64,000 nt of DNA from Acetobacter indonesiensis (GTDB taxonomy: Bacteria > Pseudomonadota > Alphaproteobacteria > Acetobacterales > Acetobacteraceae). The translations under genes and the position numbers were made by a program. Shown one piece after another: positions 8,437-17,368 of the stretch (position 1 is its first letter; every line of letters begins with the position of its first letter). The notes under the pieces are model-generated. The model made no database searches. It had not been told where the DNA came from and saw only the letters and a list, made by a program, of their open reading frames with translations. The stretch spans positions 124,001-188,000 of the forward strand of contig NZ_BAMW01000006.1 in NCBI RefSeq assembly GCF_000963945.1, written 5' to 3'.

Positions 8437-10214
8437 GGTGTCACCAACGGGCCGCCATTGCCCCTTAACCACTGTGTGCGGATATGGTGTGCGGACCAGT
8501 AGGCGAGTGCGGCGACCAACCCGGTCGGGTTATAGCCCATCCCTTGCGGAAAGGCATTGGCTCCGACAACAAACACGTTGGGTACATCCCAGCTTTGCAG
8601 ATAGCGGTTCAGGGCAGATGTTTTGGGGGCATCCCCCATAACAGCGCCACCGCACAGATGGGTTGTCTGGTAATCACGCACATCAAACGGGGTGTTCGGG
8701 TCTCGCATTCCGTAATGCACGTCACGCGCGCCCAGCGCCTTCACCACGCCGTCAAGTTTGCTGACAACATAACGGTTCATGCGAATGTCGTTATCTTTCC
8801 AGTCAAACGTCATGCGCAGCAGGGGCTGCCCGTACACATTTGTCCATGTCGGGTCTAGGTCCAGATACACGTCCCGATAGGCCATGTTGGAGCCTTGCGC
8901 ATTGATGGTAAAGCTGTGGCGATAGGTATCAACCGCCTGCTTTTTCCAAGCGCTGCCCCAGCGTGGGCCACCGGGAAAAGCGCCCTTCGCCCCGGCAATA
9001 GGTTTGACACCCGCCTGATTGACCCACAAGGGAGAACCACCGATAAAACCAAGCGGCCCGTGGTCAAAATTGTCGCAATTAAAATCATCTATCGCAACGC
9101 CCCCTGCGGACCCAATGAACTGGTCCGTGCTGCGGGTTGGGGGCATCAGCACTGTGGTGTTGGTAATGTTCTGATACGTAAAGTTGCGCCCGACCGTCCC
9201 GGTGTTGCTGTGCGGATCATAGGCTTTGCCAATACCTGAAAGCAGCATCAGATGCACATTATGAAACTGGAAGGCCGCCAGAATAACCAGCCCGGCAGGC
9301 TGAGTTATATGATTGCCCTCAGCATCCTGATAGACCACGCCAGTGGCTTTCTTGCCTGTAGAATCAAGCAGAACTTTTAGCACGTGGGCGTTGCTGCGTA
9401 GCGTAAAGGAAGCATGGCGCTTCAAGGCTGGCAGAATATTCACATTGGGCGATGCCTTGGCATACATGTAGCAGGCATAGTCCGAGCAATAGCCGCAGAA
9501 ATTGCATGGCCCCATCTGCGCCCCATACGGGTTGGTATAGGGGTGGGACGCATTGGCCGCGGGCATGGCGTACGGGTGAAACCCGGCCTCTGTCGCCGCT
9601 TTGCGGAAAAGGTGCGCGGTATAGACATCACGCAAGGGGGGTAGCGGAAAATCGTCTGAACGATCAGGCGCGAACGGGTTACCCTTTCCGACAACTTTGC
9701 CACCTACCGTATAGGCCTGCCCGGATGTGCCGAAGACTTTTTCGGCCCGGTCAAAGAAGGGTTCAAGTTCTTCATAGGTGACGCCATAATCCTGAAGGTT
9801 CATGCCTTCCGGTATAAAGTTGCGCCCGTAGCGCTCTATCACATGGCTGCGTAGGCGGAGGTCTTGCGGCATGGCGCGGAAGTGCACACCCGTCCAGTGC
9901 AGGCCTGCGCCACCAACGCCTTCACCGGGGAGAAAAGCCGCTAAACGACGGTAGGGCAGGGCTTCCTGATCAAGCCTGTTTCGCACGGTTACTGTTGTCT
10001 GCGCCGGGTTCTGGAACAGCTTGTACCGGGTGGCCCCTTCCAGTTCATCAATGGAAGACGGATAAGCGCCGTCTTTTGCGGTAGAGCGTCGGCCGCCGCG
10101 TTCAAGCATGACCACTGACAGGCCAGCTTCACACAGTTCTTTGGCCATGATGCTGCCAGCCCAGCCCGCGCCCACAACAACAGCATCAACCGGAGGAAGT
10201 GTTTTTTCAGCCAT
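8433..10214 (-). CDS. GMC/FAD large subunit, gluconate 2-dehydrogenase type
   Basis: Catalytic FAD subunit of a periplasmic three-subunit dehydrogenase, 593 residues, usual length. The N-terminal VVGAGWAGSIMAKEL binds the ADP part of FAD (GxGxxG). A cysteine cluster at C237, C240, C243 and C248 (PCNFCGYC...C) sits where related FAD glucose dehydrogenases carry a 3Fe-4S cluster. The C-terminal catalytic region has HLCGGAVMGD and GYNPTGLVAALAYW. It has no signal peptide; export by riding with the Tat-signal small subunit is the known mechanism for this family. It follows the small subunit with a 3-bp gap and overlaps the cytochrome gene. Gluconate, 2-ketogluconate and sorbitol enzymes share this architecture, so the substrate is left open. 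Confidence 0.9.
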   Translation of the reverse strand: MAEKTLPPVDAVVVGAGWAGSIMAKELCEAGLSVVMLERGGRRSTAKDGAYPSSIDELEGATRYKLFQNPAQTTVTVRNRLDQEALPYRRLAAFLPGEGVGGAGLHWTGVHFRAMPQDLRLRSHVIERYGRNFIPEGMNLQDYGVTYEELEPFFDRAEKVFGTSGQAYTVGGKVVGKGNPFAPDRSDDFPLPPLRDVYTAHLFRKAATEAGFHPYAMPAANASHPYTNPYGAQMGPCNFCGYCSDYACYMYAKASPNVNILPALKRHASFTLRSNAHVLKVLLDSTGKKATGVVYQDAEGNHITQPAGLVILAAFQFHNVHLMLLSGIGKAYDPHSNTGTVGRNFTYQNITNTTVLMPPTRSTDQFIGSAGGVAIDDFNCDNFDHGPLGFIGGSPLWVNQAGVKPIAGAKGAFPGGPRWGSAWKKQAVDTYRHSFTINAQGSNMAYRDVYLDLDPTWTNVYGQPLLRMTFDWKDNDIRMNRYVVSKLDGVVKALGARDVHYGMRDPNTPFDVRDYQTTHLCGGAVMGDAPKTSALNRYLQSWDVPNVFVVGANAFPQGMGYNPTGLVAALAYWSAHHIRTQWLRGNGGPLVTP

Positions 10215-10217
10215 GGG

Positions 10218-11063
10218 TCAGGCCGTCTCGCCGTTAATGGAAACCGGGCCGTATGGATAAGGCGTTTCGTAACGGTCAACCCAATCCATGTAGTCGGCCC
10301 GTGCGCCGGGGAAGCCCATCATTTTCCAGCCCCCCATGTGTCGGTTGCCCAGATGAATGGGGTCAGAAAATGCGCCTTCAATCGTGTCTGAACGGAGTTG
10401 TTCAAAAAATGCACTGGCTGGTAGGTCGTCAAACTGTGTGACGTTGTGTTCCAGCGCACTCAGGATAGCATCTTGCGTGGCGGCAGGCAGGTTTTCAAAC
10501 GCGGCGTGATGGTTTTGCATGACCCATGCCTGCACAGCCGTGATCCCTTTACGGTAAATCTGCTGCGGGCTGTAGGGAAGCTGGTAGCCCAGATTAGCTG
10601 GCCCGCTGCGATGAGGGGCTGCCATGAACCATTTTTCTCCTCGCCCCCAAGGGGTATTCATCTGGCCGTCAATAAAATTTGGCACACCCAGTGCGGTTGC
10701 TCCCGGCCCCATATCATCTTCCGGAAATAACCGTTCACAGGCGGCTGTCAGAAACGCCAGTTCGGCTGCTGTGAAAAAGCGTGTCGGGGGCCGAGGCGTC
10801 TGCGGTGCCTGATTTTGTGCTGTGGCGGACGCCTGTTCGGCCCGAGCGGAATGAGGATGCAACGTGCCCCATGACAAAGCGGCAGCCCCAGCCCCAATTC
10901 CCTGCATGACCTTCCGCCGAGGCGTGGAAACCGCAGTCAGTAGAGGCGCGGATGTTTCATTCTGAGAGGACACGCTCTGCGCAGCATAGCTCTGGTCTTC
11001 TGGAGGGACCGAGGCAGCTTTTGACGGGGGGCTGTGTCGAGGGGGGCGTGGCGCGGTGGTCAT
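10218..11063 (-). CDS. Gluconate 2-dehydrogenase subunit 3-like small subunit (Tat signal)
   Basis: Small (gamma) subunit of the three-component membrane dehydrogenase, acting as folding and export partner for the FAD subunit. 281 residues from the ATG at 11063. A twin-arginine motif lies at residues 49-50 (PRRKVMQGIGAGAAAL), after a long n-region, so the true start may lie nearer the motif or the n-region is simply extended. The mature domain has FFTAAELAFLTAACERLFPED and FIDGQMNTPWGRGEKWF, typical of the gluconate 2-dehydrogenase subunit 3 family, and ends with the conserved GNRHMGGWKMMGFPGAR segment. First gene of the operon. Confidence 0.85.
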   Translation of the reverse strand: MTTAPRPPRHSPPSKAASVPPEDQSYAAQSVSSQNETSAPLLTAVSTPRRKVMQGIGAGAAALSWGTLHPHSARAEQASATAQNQAPQTPRPPTRFFTAAELAFLTAACERLFPEDDMGPGATALGVPNFIDGQMNTPWGRGEKWFMAAPHRSGPANLGYQLPYSPQQIYRKGITAVQAWVMQNHHAAFENLPAATQDAILSALEHNVTQFDDLPASAFFEQLRSDTIEGAFSDPIHLGNRHMGGWKMMGFPGARADYMDWVDRYETPYPYGPVSINGETA

Positions 11064-11243
11064 CAGGGCTCGTTTCCGTGGGCTGAGGGGCGACCACATA
11101 GCGGTCCGGACCCGGCCTTAGTTGCACTGGGGCCGGGGCATGGCTGCCTTGGTTAACCGACGAAGGAGGGCCAAAGCAAGCATGGCCCGCCCGAAGGCGA
11201 GCCATGAAAGGCGCTGTAAAGCGCGTGTTCCGGACCAGAAGTG

Positions 11244-11297
11244 GGGGCTTCCCTTACGTTGAAGCCCCGGCAGAACCGGACTGTAAAACCGGTTTTA
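11244..11297 (-). terminator. Two tandem hairpins downstream of the M13 peptidase
   Basis: Going down the minus strand after the stop at 11298 there is a perfect 14-bp palindrome centred on CCGG (11284-11297), then a stem GGGGCTTC/GAAGCCCC (11244-11251 with 11261-11268). Neither has a long T run, so termination is plausible but not certain. Confidence 0.4.
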
Positions 11298-13394
11298 TTA
11301 CCAGATTTTAACCCGTTCCTTGGGTGTCAGGTACAGCTTGTCGCCAGCCCTGACGTCCCATGCCTTGTACCATGCATCGATATTATGCATGGGGATATTG
11401 ACGCGTGCCTGCGGTGGGGAATGCGGGTCTGTCACCACCAACTGCTTGACGGTGTCGTCACGCAGCTTTTCGCGCCAGACCTGTGCCCATCCGAGGAACA
11501 CGCGCTGGTCACCCGTCAGGCCATCAATGACCGGGGCGGGCTGACCCTTCAGGGACGCATGGTAGGCATCAAGCGCCAGTGTCAGACCGCCAAGGTCGGC
11601 AATGTTTTCGCCCATGGTCAGTTTGCCGTTTACATGCACGCCGGGCAGTACTTCAAAAGCATCGTACTGCGCGCCCAGACGGTCGGCCAGCTTCTGGAAG
11701 CGGTCGGCATCGGCTTTGGTCCACCAGTCACGCAGGCGGCCATGTTCGTCAAATTTGCGGCCTTCGTCATCAAATGAATGGGTCATTTCATGGCCGATAA
11801 CACCGCCAATGGCTCCGTAATTGACGGCGGCATCTGCTTTGGCATTGAAGAACGGCGGCTGCAGAATGGCGGCCGGGAACACAACCTGATCAAACAGCGG
11901 GTTGTTGTAGGCGTTTACCGTCTGGGGTGTCATATCCCATTCGTTGCGGTTTACCGGCTTGTCCAGACGGGCAACCCAGTAATGCCATTCAAAGGCAATG
12001 CCGTTTTTGGCGTTGCCATAGACATCACCCTTCTTCACGGCCAGGTCTGAATAGTCGCGCCATTCGTTGGGGTAACCAACCTGCACTTCAAAGTTTTCCA
12101 GCTTGCGCAGGGCGGCTTCGCGTGTGGGTTTGCTCATCCATGTGTTGTGCTGCAGCCGGATGCGGAAGGCATCTTTCAGATCATTTGTCAGCTTCTGCAT
12201 GGCTGTGCGGTTTTCTGCGGGAAAGTAGCGTTCCACATAAACCTTGCCCAGCGCCATACCCATGGCCGAGCTTGTCGCCTGAACGCCGCGTTTCCAGCGT
12301 GCTGGCAGAGCAGGCTGGCCCGTCAGAGCCTTGGAGAATTCAAAGCGGGCCTGAACAAATGCGTCAGGCAGATAGCTTGTGGCGTTTTCTACCGTGTGGA
12401 AGGCTTCCCATGCCTGAAGCAGGCCAATATCGGCCTTTGCCAGTTCGGCAGCGCCGCCTGTAATGGCGGAGGGTTCGCCCACAATCACAGTGCGGTTTTC
12501 AAGCCCTTCCTTGGGCAGGCCCGCAGCCGTCAGCCAGCCAACCCAGTCAAAGCCCGGTGCTGCCTTGGCAAGGTCTGCTACCGTCATGGGGTTGTAGGTT
12601 TTTTCCGGGTTGCGCAGGTCTGCACGCGCCCAGTGCGTTTCAGCCAGTTTGGTTTCAAACGCGACAATGGCTGCTGCTGCCTGTGCCGGTTCGGGCCATT
12701 TGATCAGCGTCAGAACCTTAGTGATGTAGGTCTGATATGCAGTCTTTTTGGCTGCGAATTCCGGCTTCAGGTAATAGTCACGGTCTGGCAGCCCCAATCC
12801 GTCCTGATCAACATTCAGGGCGTAATGGGTGGGGTCTTTGGCATCGGGGTTGATGGCCAGAGAGAACGGCGATGTTGCAAAGCCGGTTGTGGCACTCCCA
12901 GCCAGCGTAGCAAACGCAGCCGCATCCTTCATTTTCAGAATGGCATCCAGATCAGCCTGCATTGGCTTGGTGCCCTGCTTCTCAACGGATTTTTCATCCA
13001 TGAAAGACGCATAGAACGTGCCCAGCTTTTCTTCGATGCTGGCAGGGTGCTTGACCGGGTGGGCAGACAGTTCATTCAGAATGGTCTGCACGCGCTGGCG
13101 AGAGAGTTCAGCCAGAGCATTGAACGGGCCATAGCTTGTCATGTCTGACGGGATGGTCAGATGATCCAGATACGTGCCGTTAGCGTATTTGAAGAAGTTG
13201 TTACCGGGCTTTTCAGCGGTGTCGCGCCCAGCAAGGTCAACGCCCCATGCCCCGAAAGAGGCCGGCTGGACGGCTGGCGTGGTGGTTTGTGCAGCATCTT
13301 CTGCATGGGCAGTGACAGCAACGCTGCCCAGACCAATTCCGGCTGACAGCAACAGGGCCAGCCTGCGCGAAAGTTTTGTAGACCGTTTCAACAT
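11298..13394 (-). CDS. M13 family zinc metallopeptidase (neprilysin/PepO-like)
   Basis: Secreted zinc endopeptidase of 698 residues. The start at 13394 gives a clean signal peptide (MLKRSTKLSRRLALLL... ending AHA) with GGAGAG upstream. The N-terminal M13 domain starts with WGVDLAGRDTAEKPGNNFFKYANG. Catalytic residues are the HExxH zinc site H535-E536-H539 (GHEMTHSFDDEGR) and the third zinc ligand E596 in ENIADLGG, with NAYNNP upstream as the substrate-binding motif. It ends with VKIW, matching the invariant C-terminal tryptophan region of the family. Single-gene unit, divergent from the hydroxyacid dehydrogenase gene. Periplasmic peptide turnover is the likely role. Confidence 0.93.
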   Translation of the reverse strand: MLKRSTKLSRRLALLLSAGIGLGSVAVTAHAEDAAQTTTPAVQPASFGAWGVDLAGRDTAEKPGNNFFKYANGTYLDHLTIPSDMTSYGPFNALAELSRQRVQTILNELSAHPVKHPASIEEKLGTFYASFMDEKSVEKQGTKPMQADLDAILKMKDAAAFATLAGSATTGFATSPFSLAINPDAKDPTHYALNVDQDGLGLPDRDYYLKPEFAAKKTAYQTYITKVLTLIKWPEPAQAAAAIVAFETKLAETHWARADLRNPEKTYNPMTVADLAKAAPGFDWVGWLTAAGLPKEGLENRTVIVGEPSAITGGAAELAKADIGLLQAWEAFHTVENATSYLPDAFVQARFEFSKALTGQPALPARWKRGVQATSSAMGMALGKVYVERYFPAENRTAMQKLTNDLKDAFRIRLQHNTWMSKPTREAALRKLENFEVQVGYPNEWRDYSDLAVKKGDVYGNAKNGIAFEWHYWVARLDKPVNRNEWDMTPQTVNAYNNPLFDQVVFPAAILQPPFFNAKADAAVNYGAIGGVIGHEMTHSFDDEGRKFDEHGRLRDWWTKADADRFQKLADRLGAQYDAFEVLPGVHVNGKLTMGENIADLGGLTLALDAYHASLKGQPAPVIDGLTGDQRVFLGWAQVWREKLRDDTVKQLVVTDPHSPPQARVNIPMHNIDAWYKAWDVRAGDKLYLTPKERVKIW

Positions 13395-13736
13395 CAGTCG
13401 ATGTCTCTCCGTAATCTTTATGGTGGGGGTGTAAAACACACAGAACGACCACCCCCGTGCCGTCCAACTGCCTGTATTTAGGTGCATAAGCTAAAGCATG
13501 GACGGGCGCGTATGCCTACCCCTGCCGATGGTGAGGGCGTGTTCACGCCGTCACTTCCTGTTCGGGGTGCCAGACAGAACGGGGGACAAAATACGGGAAT
13601 GTGAGTGTCCCTGCGGCGCATCCTTTTTCAAGATACCTTTCAGTTATGAGTGTGATTTGCGGTGCGGCATAAGTCTTCGGGGTGCACCGTATGCAAGAGT
13701 GTTGTGGCTTTCTCACATTATTAAAACGGGGGCGTT
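13395..13736. other. Divergent intergenic region without a gene
   Basis: About 340 bp between the peptidase and the GhrA-like gene. It should hold both promoters. A short near-palindrome GGCGTG-TT-CACGCC lies at 13536-13549. A small open frame across it has no similarity I recognise and is treated as noise. Confidence 0.4.
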
Positions 13737-14684
13737 ATGGTCTGTCTGGCGGTTAAATCTGGCGGTCGTTCTGCGTTTGGGGAGTGGAAGTCTCTTTTTG
13801 CCACCCTGATGCCGGATCTGGATGTGCGGGATTGGTATGACCCAGCCCTTGATCTGCCCGCCGTCAACTATGTTCTGGTATGGGAACCAGATGCCGGACG
13901 CTTGGCGCAAATGCCTAATTTAAAAGCGATTTTAAGTGCGGCAGCCGGGGTCGACCACATTACGTCAGACCCAACATGGCCACGCCATGTGCCGATTATT
14001 CGCATGGGGGGAGAAGAAACCGCGGCCCAGATGGCGGATTATGTCCAGTGGGCGGTTTTTTCCCTGTTGCGAGAAGCCCCCCGCTGGCATGTTGCGCAAA
14101 AAGACAGACAATGGGTCAGGCGCGGTATGCCGCCTGTGCGGCTTGCATCCGAAACACGGGTCGGGATTATGGGGCTGGGGCATCTTGGCGCGGCTGTGGC
14201 CCAATGTCTTGCCCGCGCAGGCTTTCAGGTTTCCGGATGGGCGCGAACCCCAAAACACTGCATTGGAGTGGAATGCCATGCCGGAGTTGAGGCGCTTCCG
14301 GCTTTTTTGCAGGAATGTAATATGGTGGTCTGCCTCTTACCCGAAACACCGCAAACGCGCGGTATTGTGACGTATGAGGTCTTAAGCCAGCTTAAAAAGC
14401 CCTCCGGCTTTATCAATGTTGGGCGCGGTTCTCTGGTTGTCGAGGCCGATCTGCTTCGCGCGTTGCAGGATGAAACACTCCATGGCGCTGTGCTGGATGT
14501 TTTCCCAACAGAGCCTCTGCCTGCGTCTTCGCCGCTGTGGGATCAGGCCGGGCTGCTGATAACCCCCCACATTGCATCTGAAGCGTCCCGCAGGGCGCGT
14601 GCCCGCTACGTTGTCGAGACTATTACTGCCTTGGAGAGTGGGAAGGCGGTAGCACTCCGGTATGATCCAGAGCGCGGATACTGA
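13737..14684 (+). CDS. D-2-hydroxyacid dehydrogenase, glyoxylate/hydroxypyruvate reductase A-like
   Basis: Cytosolic NAD(P)H-dependent reductase of 2-ketoacids such as glyoxylate or hydroxypyruvate, 315 residues. The nucleotide-binding motif is GIMGLGHLGAAVA (about residues 141-153), and the catalytic triad sits in NVGRGSLV (Arg), DVFPTEPLP (Glu) and LLITPHIAS (His). The N-terminal ILSAAAGVDHI and the MxxYVxW pattern (MADYVQWAV) place it nearer GhrA than GhrB. In acetic acid bacteria such enzymes also act on 2-keto sugar acids, which would suit the nearby gluconate-type dehydrogenase, but that link is inference. The ATG at 13737 follows a G-rich stretch. Confidence 0.88.
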   Translation: MVCLAVKSGGRSAFGEWKSLFATLMPDLDVRDWYDPALDLPAVNYVLVWEPDAGRLAQMPNLKAILSAAAGVDHITSDPTWPRHVPIIRMGGEETAAQMADYVQWAVFSLLREAPRWHVAQKDRQWVRRGMPPVRLASETRVGIMGLGHLGAAVAQCLARAGFQVSGWARTPKHCIGVECHAGVEALPAFLQECNMVVCLLPETPQTRGIVTYEVLSQLKKPSGFINVGRGSLVVEADLLRALQDETLHGAVLDVFPTEPLPASSPLWDQAGLLITPHIASEASRRARARYVVETITALESGKAVALRYDPERGY

Positions 14685-14975
14685 TAGACAGAGCCATTCT
14701 GCCTGTCTGAGAGTGCCTTCGACGCTGTTTATGCAGAAAGTGTGTGATGTGCCGCACGTTCATGCAGAAAAATGCCTTAACCCTGCCGTTCAGGGTTGCA
14801 ACGTCTGTCTGTTCCCCTTCATAGGGGGCCTATTCAGCCAATCGTGATGGCGGATGAAGCATAGCGCGGGGCATCTGCTTCCCGGCTTGGCAGGTCTTGG
14901 GGGAGCAGGCAGATTTTTTACCGGGTTCAGAAGCTGAAAGGCAAAGTTGGCGTACGATCATTCCGTAGCGCGTGG

Positions 14976-17300
14976 GTGGTTAGTACGGCGTTGACTATAG
15001 CGGCATTTGTTCCTTCTGGCTTGATGGCGGCCCCCGCCAAAGAAAGTTTGCCCGCAAAAGGCTCTGCCACAACTGTTTTGCCTGCGCGTCATTCTTCGTC
15101 TGTCGTAGCAGCACATCCCGCCCAGCGTGTGCATGGTAAGGGTGGCCCAGTCGTGTCTCGGCACGCAACAGATGTGGATGTCAGTGCCCGTCGGCATGAT
15201 TTTGCCTACCCTGACGCACAGCATCTGCCTGATGCCACAACGCGCATTACGGCCGAGCGTTTGAAAGAGCGGGATATTGTCACGCTCCGTGGGTTGGAAC
15301 GGGTGGCCCCCAACCTGACCATGCAAAGCATTAACGGCACGGCATCCAGCAATTTTTATCTGCGTGGGGCCGGATTCAATGACTTTACCCAGAACAATAT
15401 GGGGCCAGTTCTGACCTATATTGATGATGTGGCTTACCCCTATTCCACCATGTCTGACGGGCAGATGTTTGATCTGGCCGGGGCAACCGTCACTCCCGGC
15501 CCAGTGGGTACAGAACATGGCCAGTCTGATACAGGCGGGGAAGTGCATCTGCACACCAACAACCCGACGGATGTCTGGCACTATGGGGCATCGCAGGATA
15601 TTGCGTCTTACGCCCGCAGTCGCAGCGAAGCCTATGTTTCTGGCCCATTAGCCAAAGGTCTGAGTTTCCGGCTGGCGGGGCAGACCCGTCATGGCGGCGG
15701 CTGGCAGACCAATCCGCTGAACGGGGATCATCTGGGTGATGCTGATCTCTGGGCATTGCGCGGCAAGCTGCAATGGAAGCCGGATAGTCACACAACCATT
15801 CTGCTGGGTGGTCATTTCACGCAGGATAACAGTCAGGTTGTTACCAGTGTGCCAGTGCACAGGCTGATCGGCACACAACCTCTGCCACATATGCAATCGT
15901 GGAAAGAGGCTGAATGGTCTTCCCGTCCAGCATTTGCAAAACTGATTGGCCGTAAAGCAGGGATTAAACCCAGTGAGCATAATCAGTTCTGGGGGGCTGA
16001 TCTTCACATTGTTCATGATTTCGGGCCTGTGACCTTTACAGCCATCAGTGCCTTTGAGACCGAACGTGAAGGCGAATATACGGATCAGGACGGTACGGCG
16101 CAGTCTCAGGCGGATACCTATCGCACCATTGATGCTAACAGTTTTACGCAGGAAGTGCGGCTAAGCAATTCTCATCCGGATGACAGGCTGCAATGGGTTG
16201 TGGGGGCCTATTACCAACGTACCCGCATGAACCAGCGGTTCTTTTTTGATTATACGGACTATTCAGCCCGCCGCTACATGATGGCTACCAGCTTTGGCAT
16301 GAATCAGGAAAGCGTTTCTGAATTTGGGCATTTAAGCTATCGCCTGCCGCATGGCGTGACCATCTGGGCCGGGCTGCTGCATGAACTGGATGACCGTTCC
16401 ATAACCGGGTTGCAATCACAGATATTTGGTGGTGCGACACAGAATTTCCATGCGGAAAGCACAGCATCAAACCAGTTTGCCGGGCAGGTCGGTGTGTCAT
16501 GGCAAATGACGCAGCATGCGTTGGTGTATTACAAAATGAGCAAAGGGTTTAAACCCGGCGGCTTTACAGCCAACAATACGCAGATTCAGGCCCAGCTTGA
16601 TCCGTTTAAACCGGAAACTGTGTTGACATATGAAGCCGGTTTTAAGGCTGATCCTTTTCCAAACCGCTTGCGTCTCAACGGTGCAGCATTTTACAATGAT
16701 TTCCATAACCAGCAGATCCTTGGCACTGTACTTATCCCCAATTACGGGCCACTGAGTGAGATTACCAACGCGCCGAAGTCTGAAAGCTGGGGGTTTGAAG
16801 GCACCATAGAGGCGCATCCGTTCAGCCATTTGTTCTTGACGCAAAATATTGGCTGGCAGCGCGGTAATTTTCAGAACTTTCCTACCGTTAACCGCGCAAA
16901 GACCAACGCATATTATGCGCAGCATGGTGTATGGAAAGCCATTAATGATAACTTTGCCGGGGTAGATAATGGGCAACCCAAACTGACATTGAATGGGTCA
17001 GCAGACTGGCGGCAGCCGATTGCTCATGCTTACTCGCTCGATTTTGGGCCGGACTGGCTGTATCGGGGAAGTCAGGCCATTACGCCGGGTGGAACAGGGT
17101 TTTATCGCTTGCCACCCTACTTCCTGCTAGGGGCGCATGTGACATTCCGGCCAGCATCAGGAAAATGGGAAGCAACGCTCTATGCCCGCAATATCCTTGA
17201 CCGCCGGTATGCAGAAAGTGGAGGGCAGGCCACGACGACCTATTTCTACATTCCCGGCGAGCCACGCTTTATTGGTGGCCGGATTTCCTGCGGCTTTTAA
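14976..17300 (+). CDS. TonB-dependent receptor
   Basis: Outer-membrane receptor of 774 residues from a GTG at 14976. A plug domain starts near residue 80 (LPDATTRITAERLKERDI, LRGAGFNDFTQNN), the beta-barrel follows, and it ends with the typical aromatic terminal segment GEPRFIGGRISCGF. Barrel features such as YKMSKGFKPGGF and ARNILDRRYAESGG place it in the group often annotated for catechol or unknown ligands. The start is uncertain: the frame is open back to 14865 and the residues just upstream of the GTG are basic, as in a signal-peptide n-region, so a rare start codon upstream is possible. Paralogue of the receptor cut by the left edge. Confidence 0.88.
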   Translation: MVSTALTIAAFVPSGLMAAPAKESLPAKGSATTVLPARHSSSVVAAHPAQRVHGKGGPVVSRHATDVDVSARRHDFAYPDAQHLPDATTRITAERLKERDIVTLRGLERVAPNLTMQSINGTASSNFYLRGAGFNDFTQNNMGPVLTYIDDVAYPYSTMSDGQMFDLAGATVTPGPVGTEHGQSDTGGEVHLHTNNPTDVWHYGASQDIASYARSRSEAYVSGPLAKGLSFRLAGQTRHGGGWQTNPLNGDHLGDADLWALRGKLQWKPDSHTTILLGGHFTQDNSQVVTSVPVHRLIGTQPLPHMQSWKEAEWSSRPAFAKLIGRKAGIKPSEHNQFWGADLHIVHDFGPVTFTAISAFETEREGEYTDQDGTAQSQADTYRTIDANSFTQEVRLSNSHPDDRLQWVVGAYYQRTRMNQRFFFDYTDYSARRYMMATSFGMNQESVSEFGHLSYRLPHGVTIWAGLLHELDDRSITGLQSQIFGGATQNFHAESTASNQFAGQVGVSWQMTQHALVYYKMSKGFKPGGFTANNTQIQAQLDPFKPETVLTYEAGFKADPFPNRLRLNGAAFYNDFHNQQILGTVLIPNYGPLSEITNAPKSESWGFEGTIEAHPFSHLFLTQNIGWQRGNFQNFPTVNRAKTNAYYAQHGVWKAINDNFAGVDNGQPKLTLNGSADWRQPIAHAYSLDFGPDWLYRGSQAITPGGTGFYRLPPYFLLGAHVTFRPASGKWEATLYARNILDRRYAESGGQATTTYFYIPGEPRFIGGRISCGF

Positions 17301-17368
17301 AACAGGATAAGGCTGCCCACATGGTGTGGTGCGGACCGTTTTGTGGCTCGGTACCATGACGGTCGATC

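Noticed and set aside
12147-13148. 333-codon open frame on the plus strand
   Set aside because: It lies wholly antisense to the M13 peptidase, which has full catalytic motifs; the frame has no recognisable domain and is a by-product of GC-rich codon use.
13498-13809. 103-codon plus-strand frame before the GhrA-like gene
   Set aside because: No domain, cysteine/arginine-rich random composition, overlaps the start of the well-supported downstream gene in another frame.
14731-14770. Direct repeat ATGCAGAAA (14731 and 14762) upstream of the TonB receptor
   Set aside because: Only 9 bp and without symmetry; too weak to call an operator.
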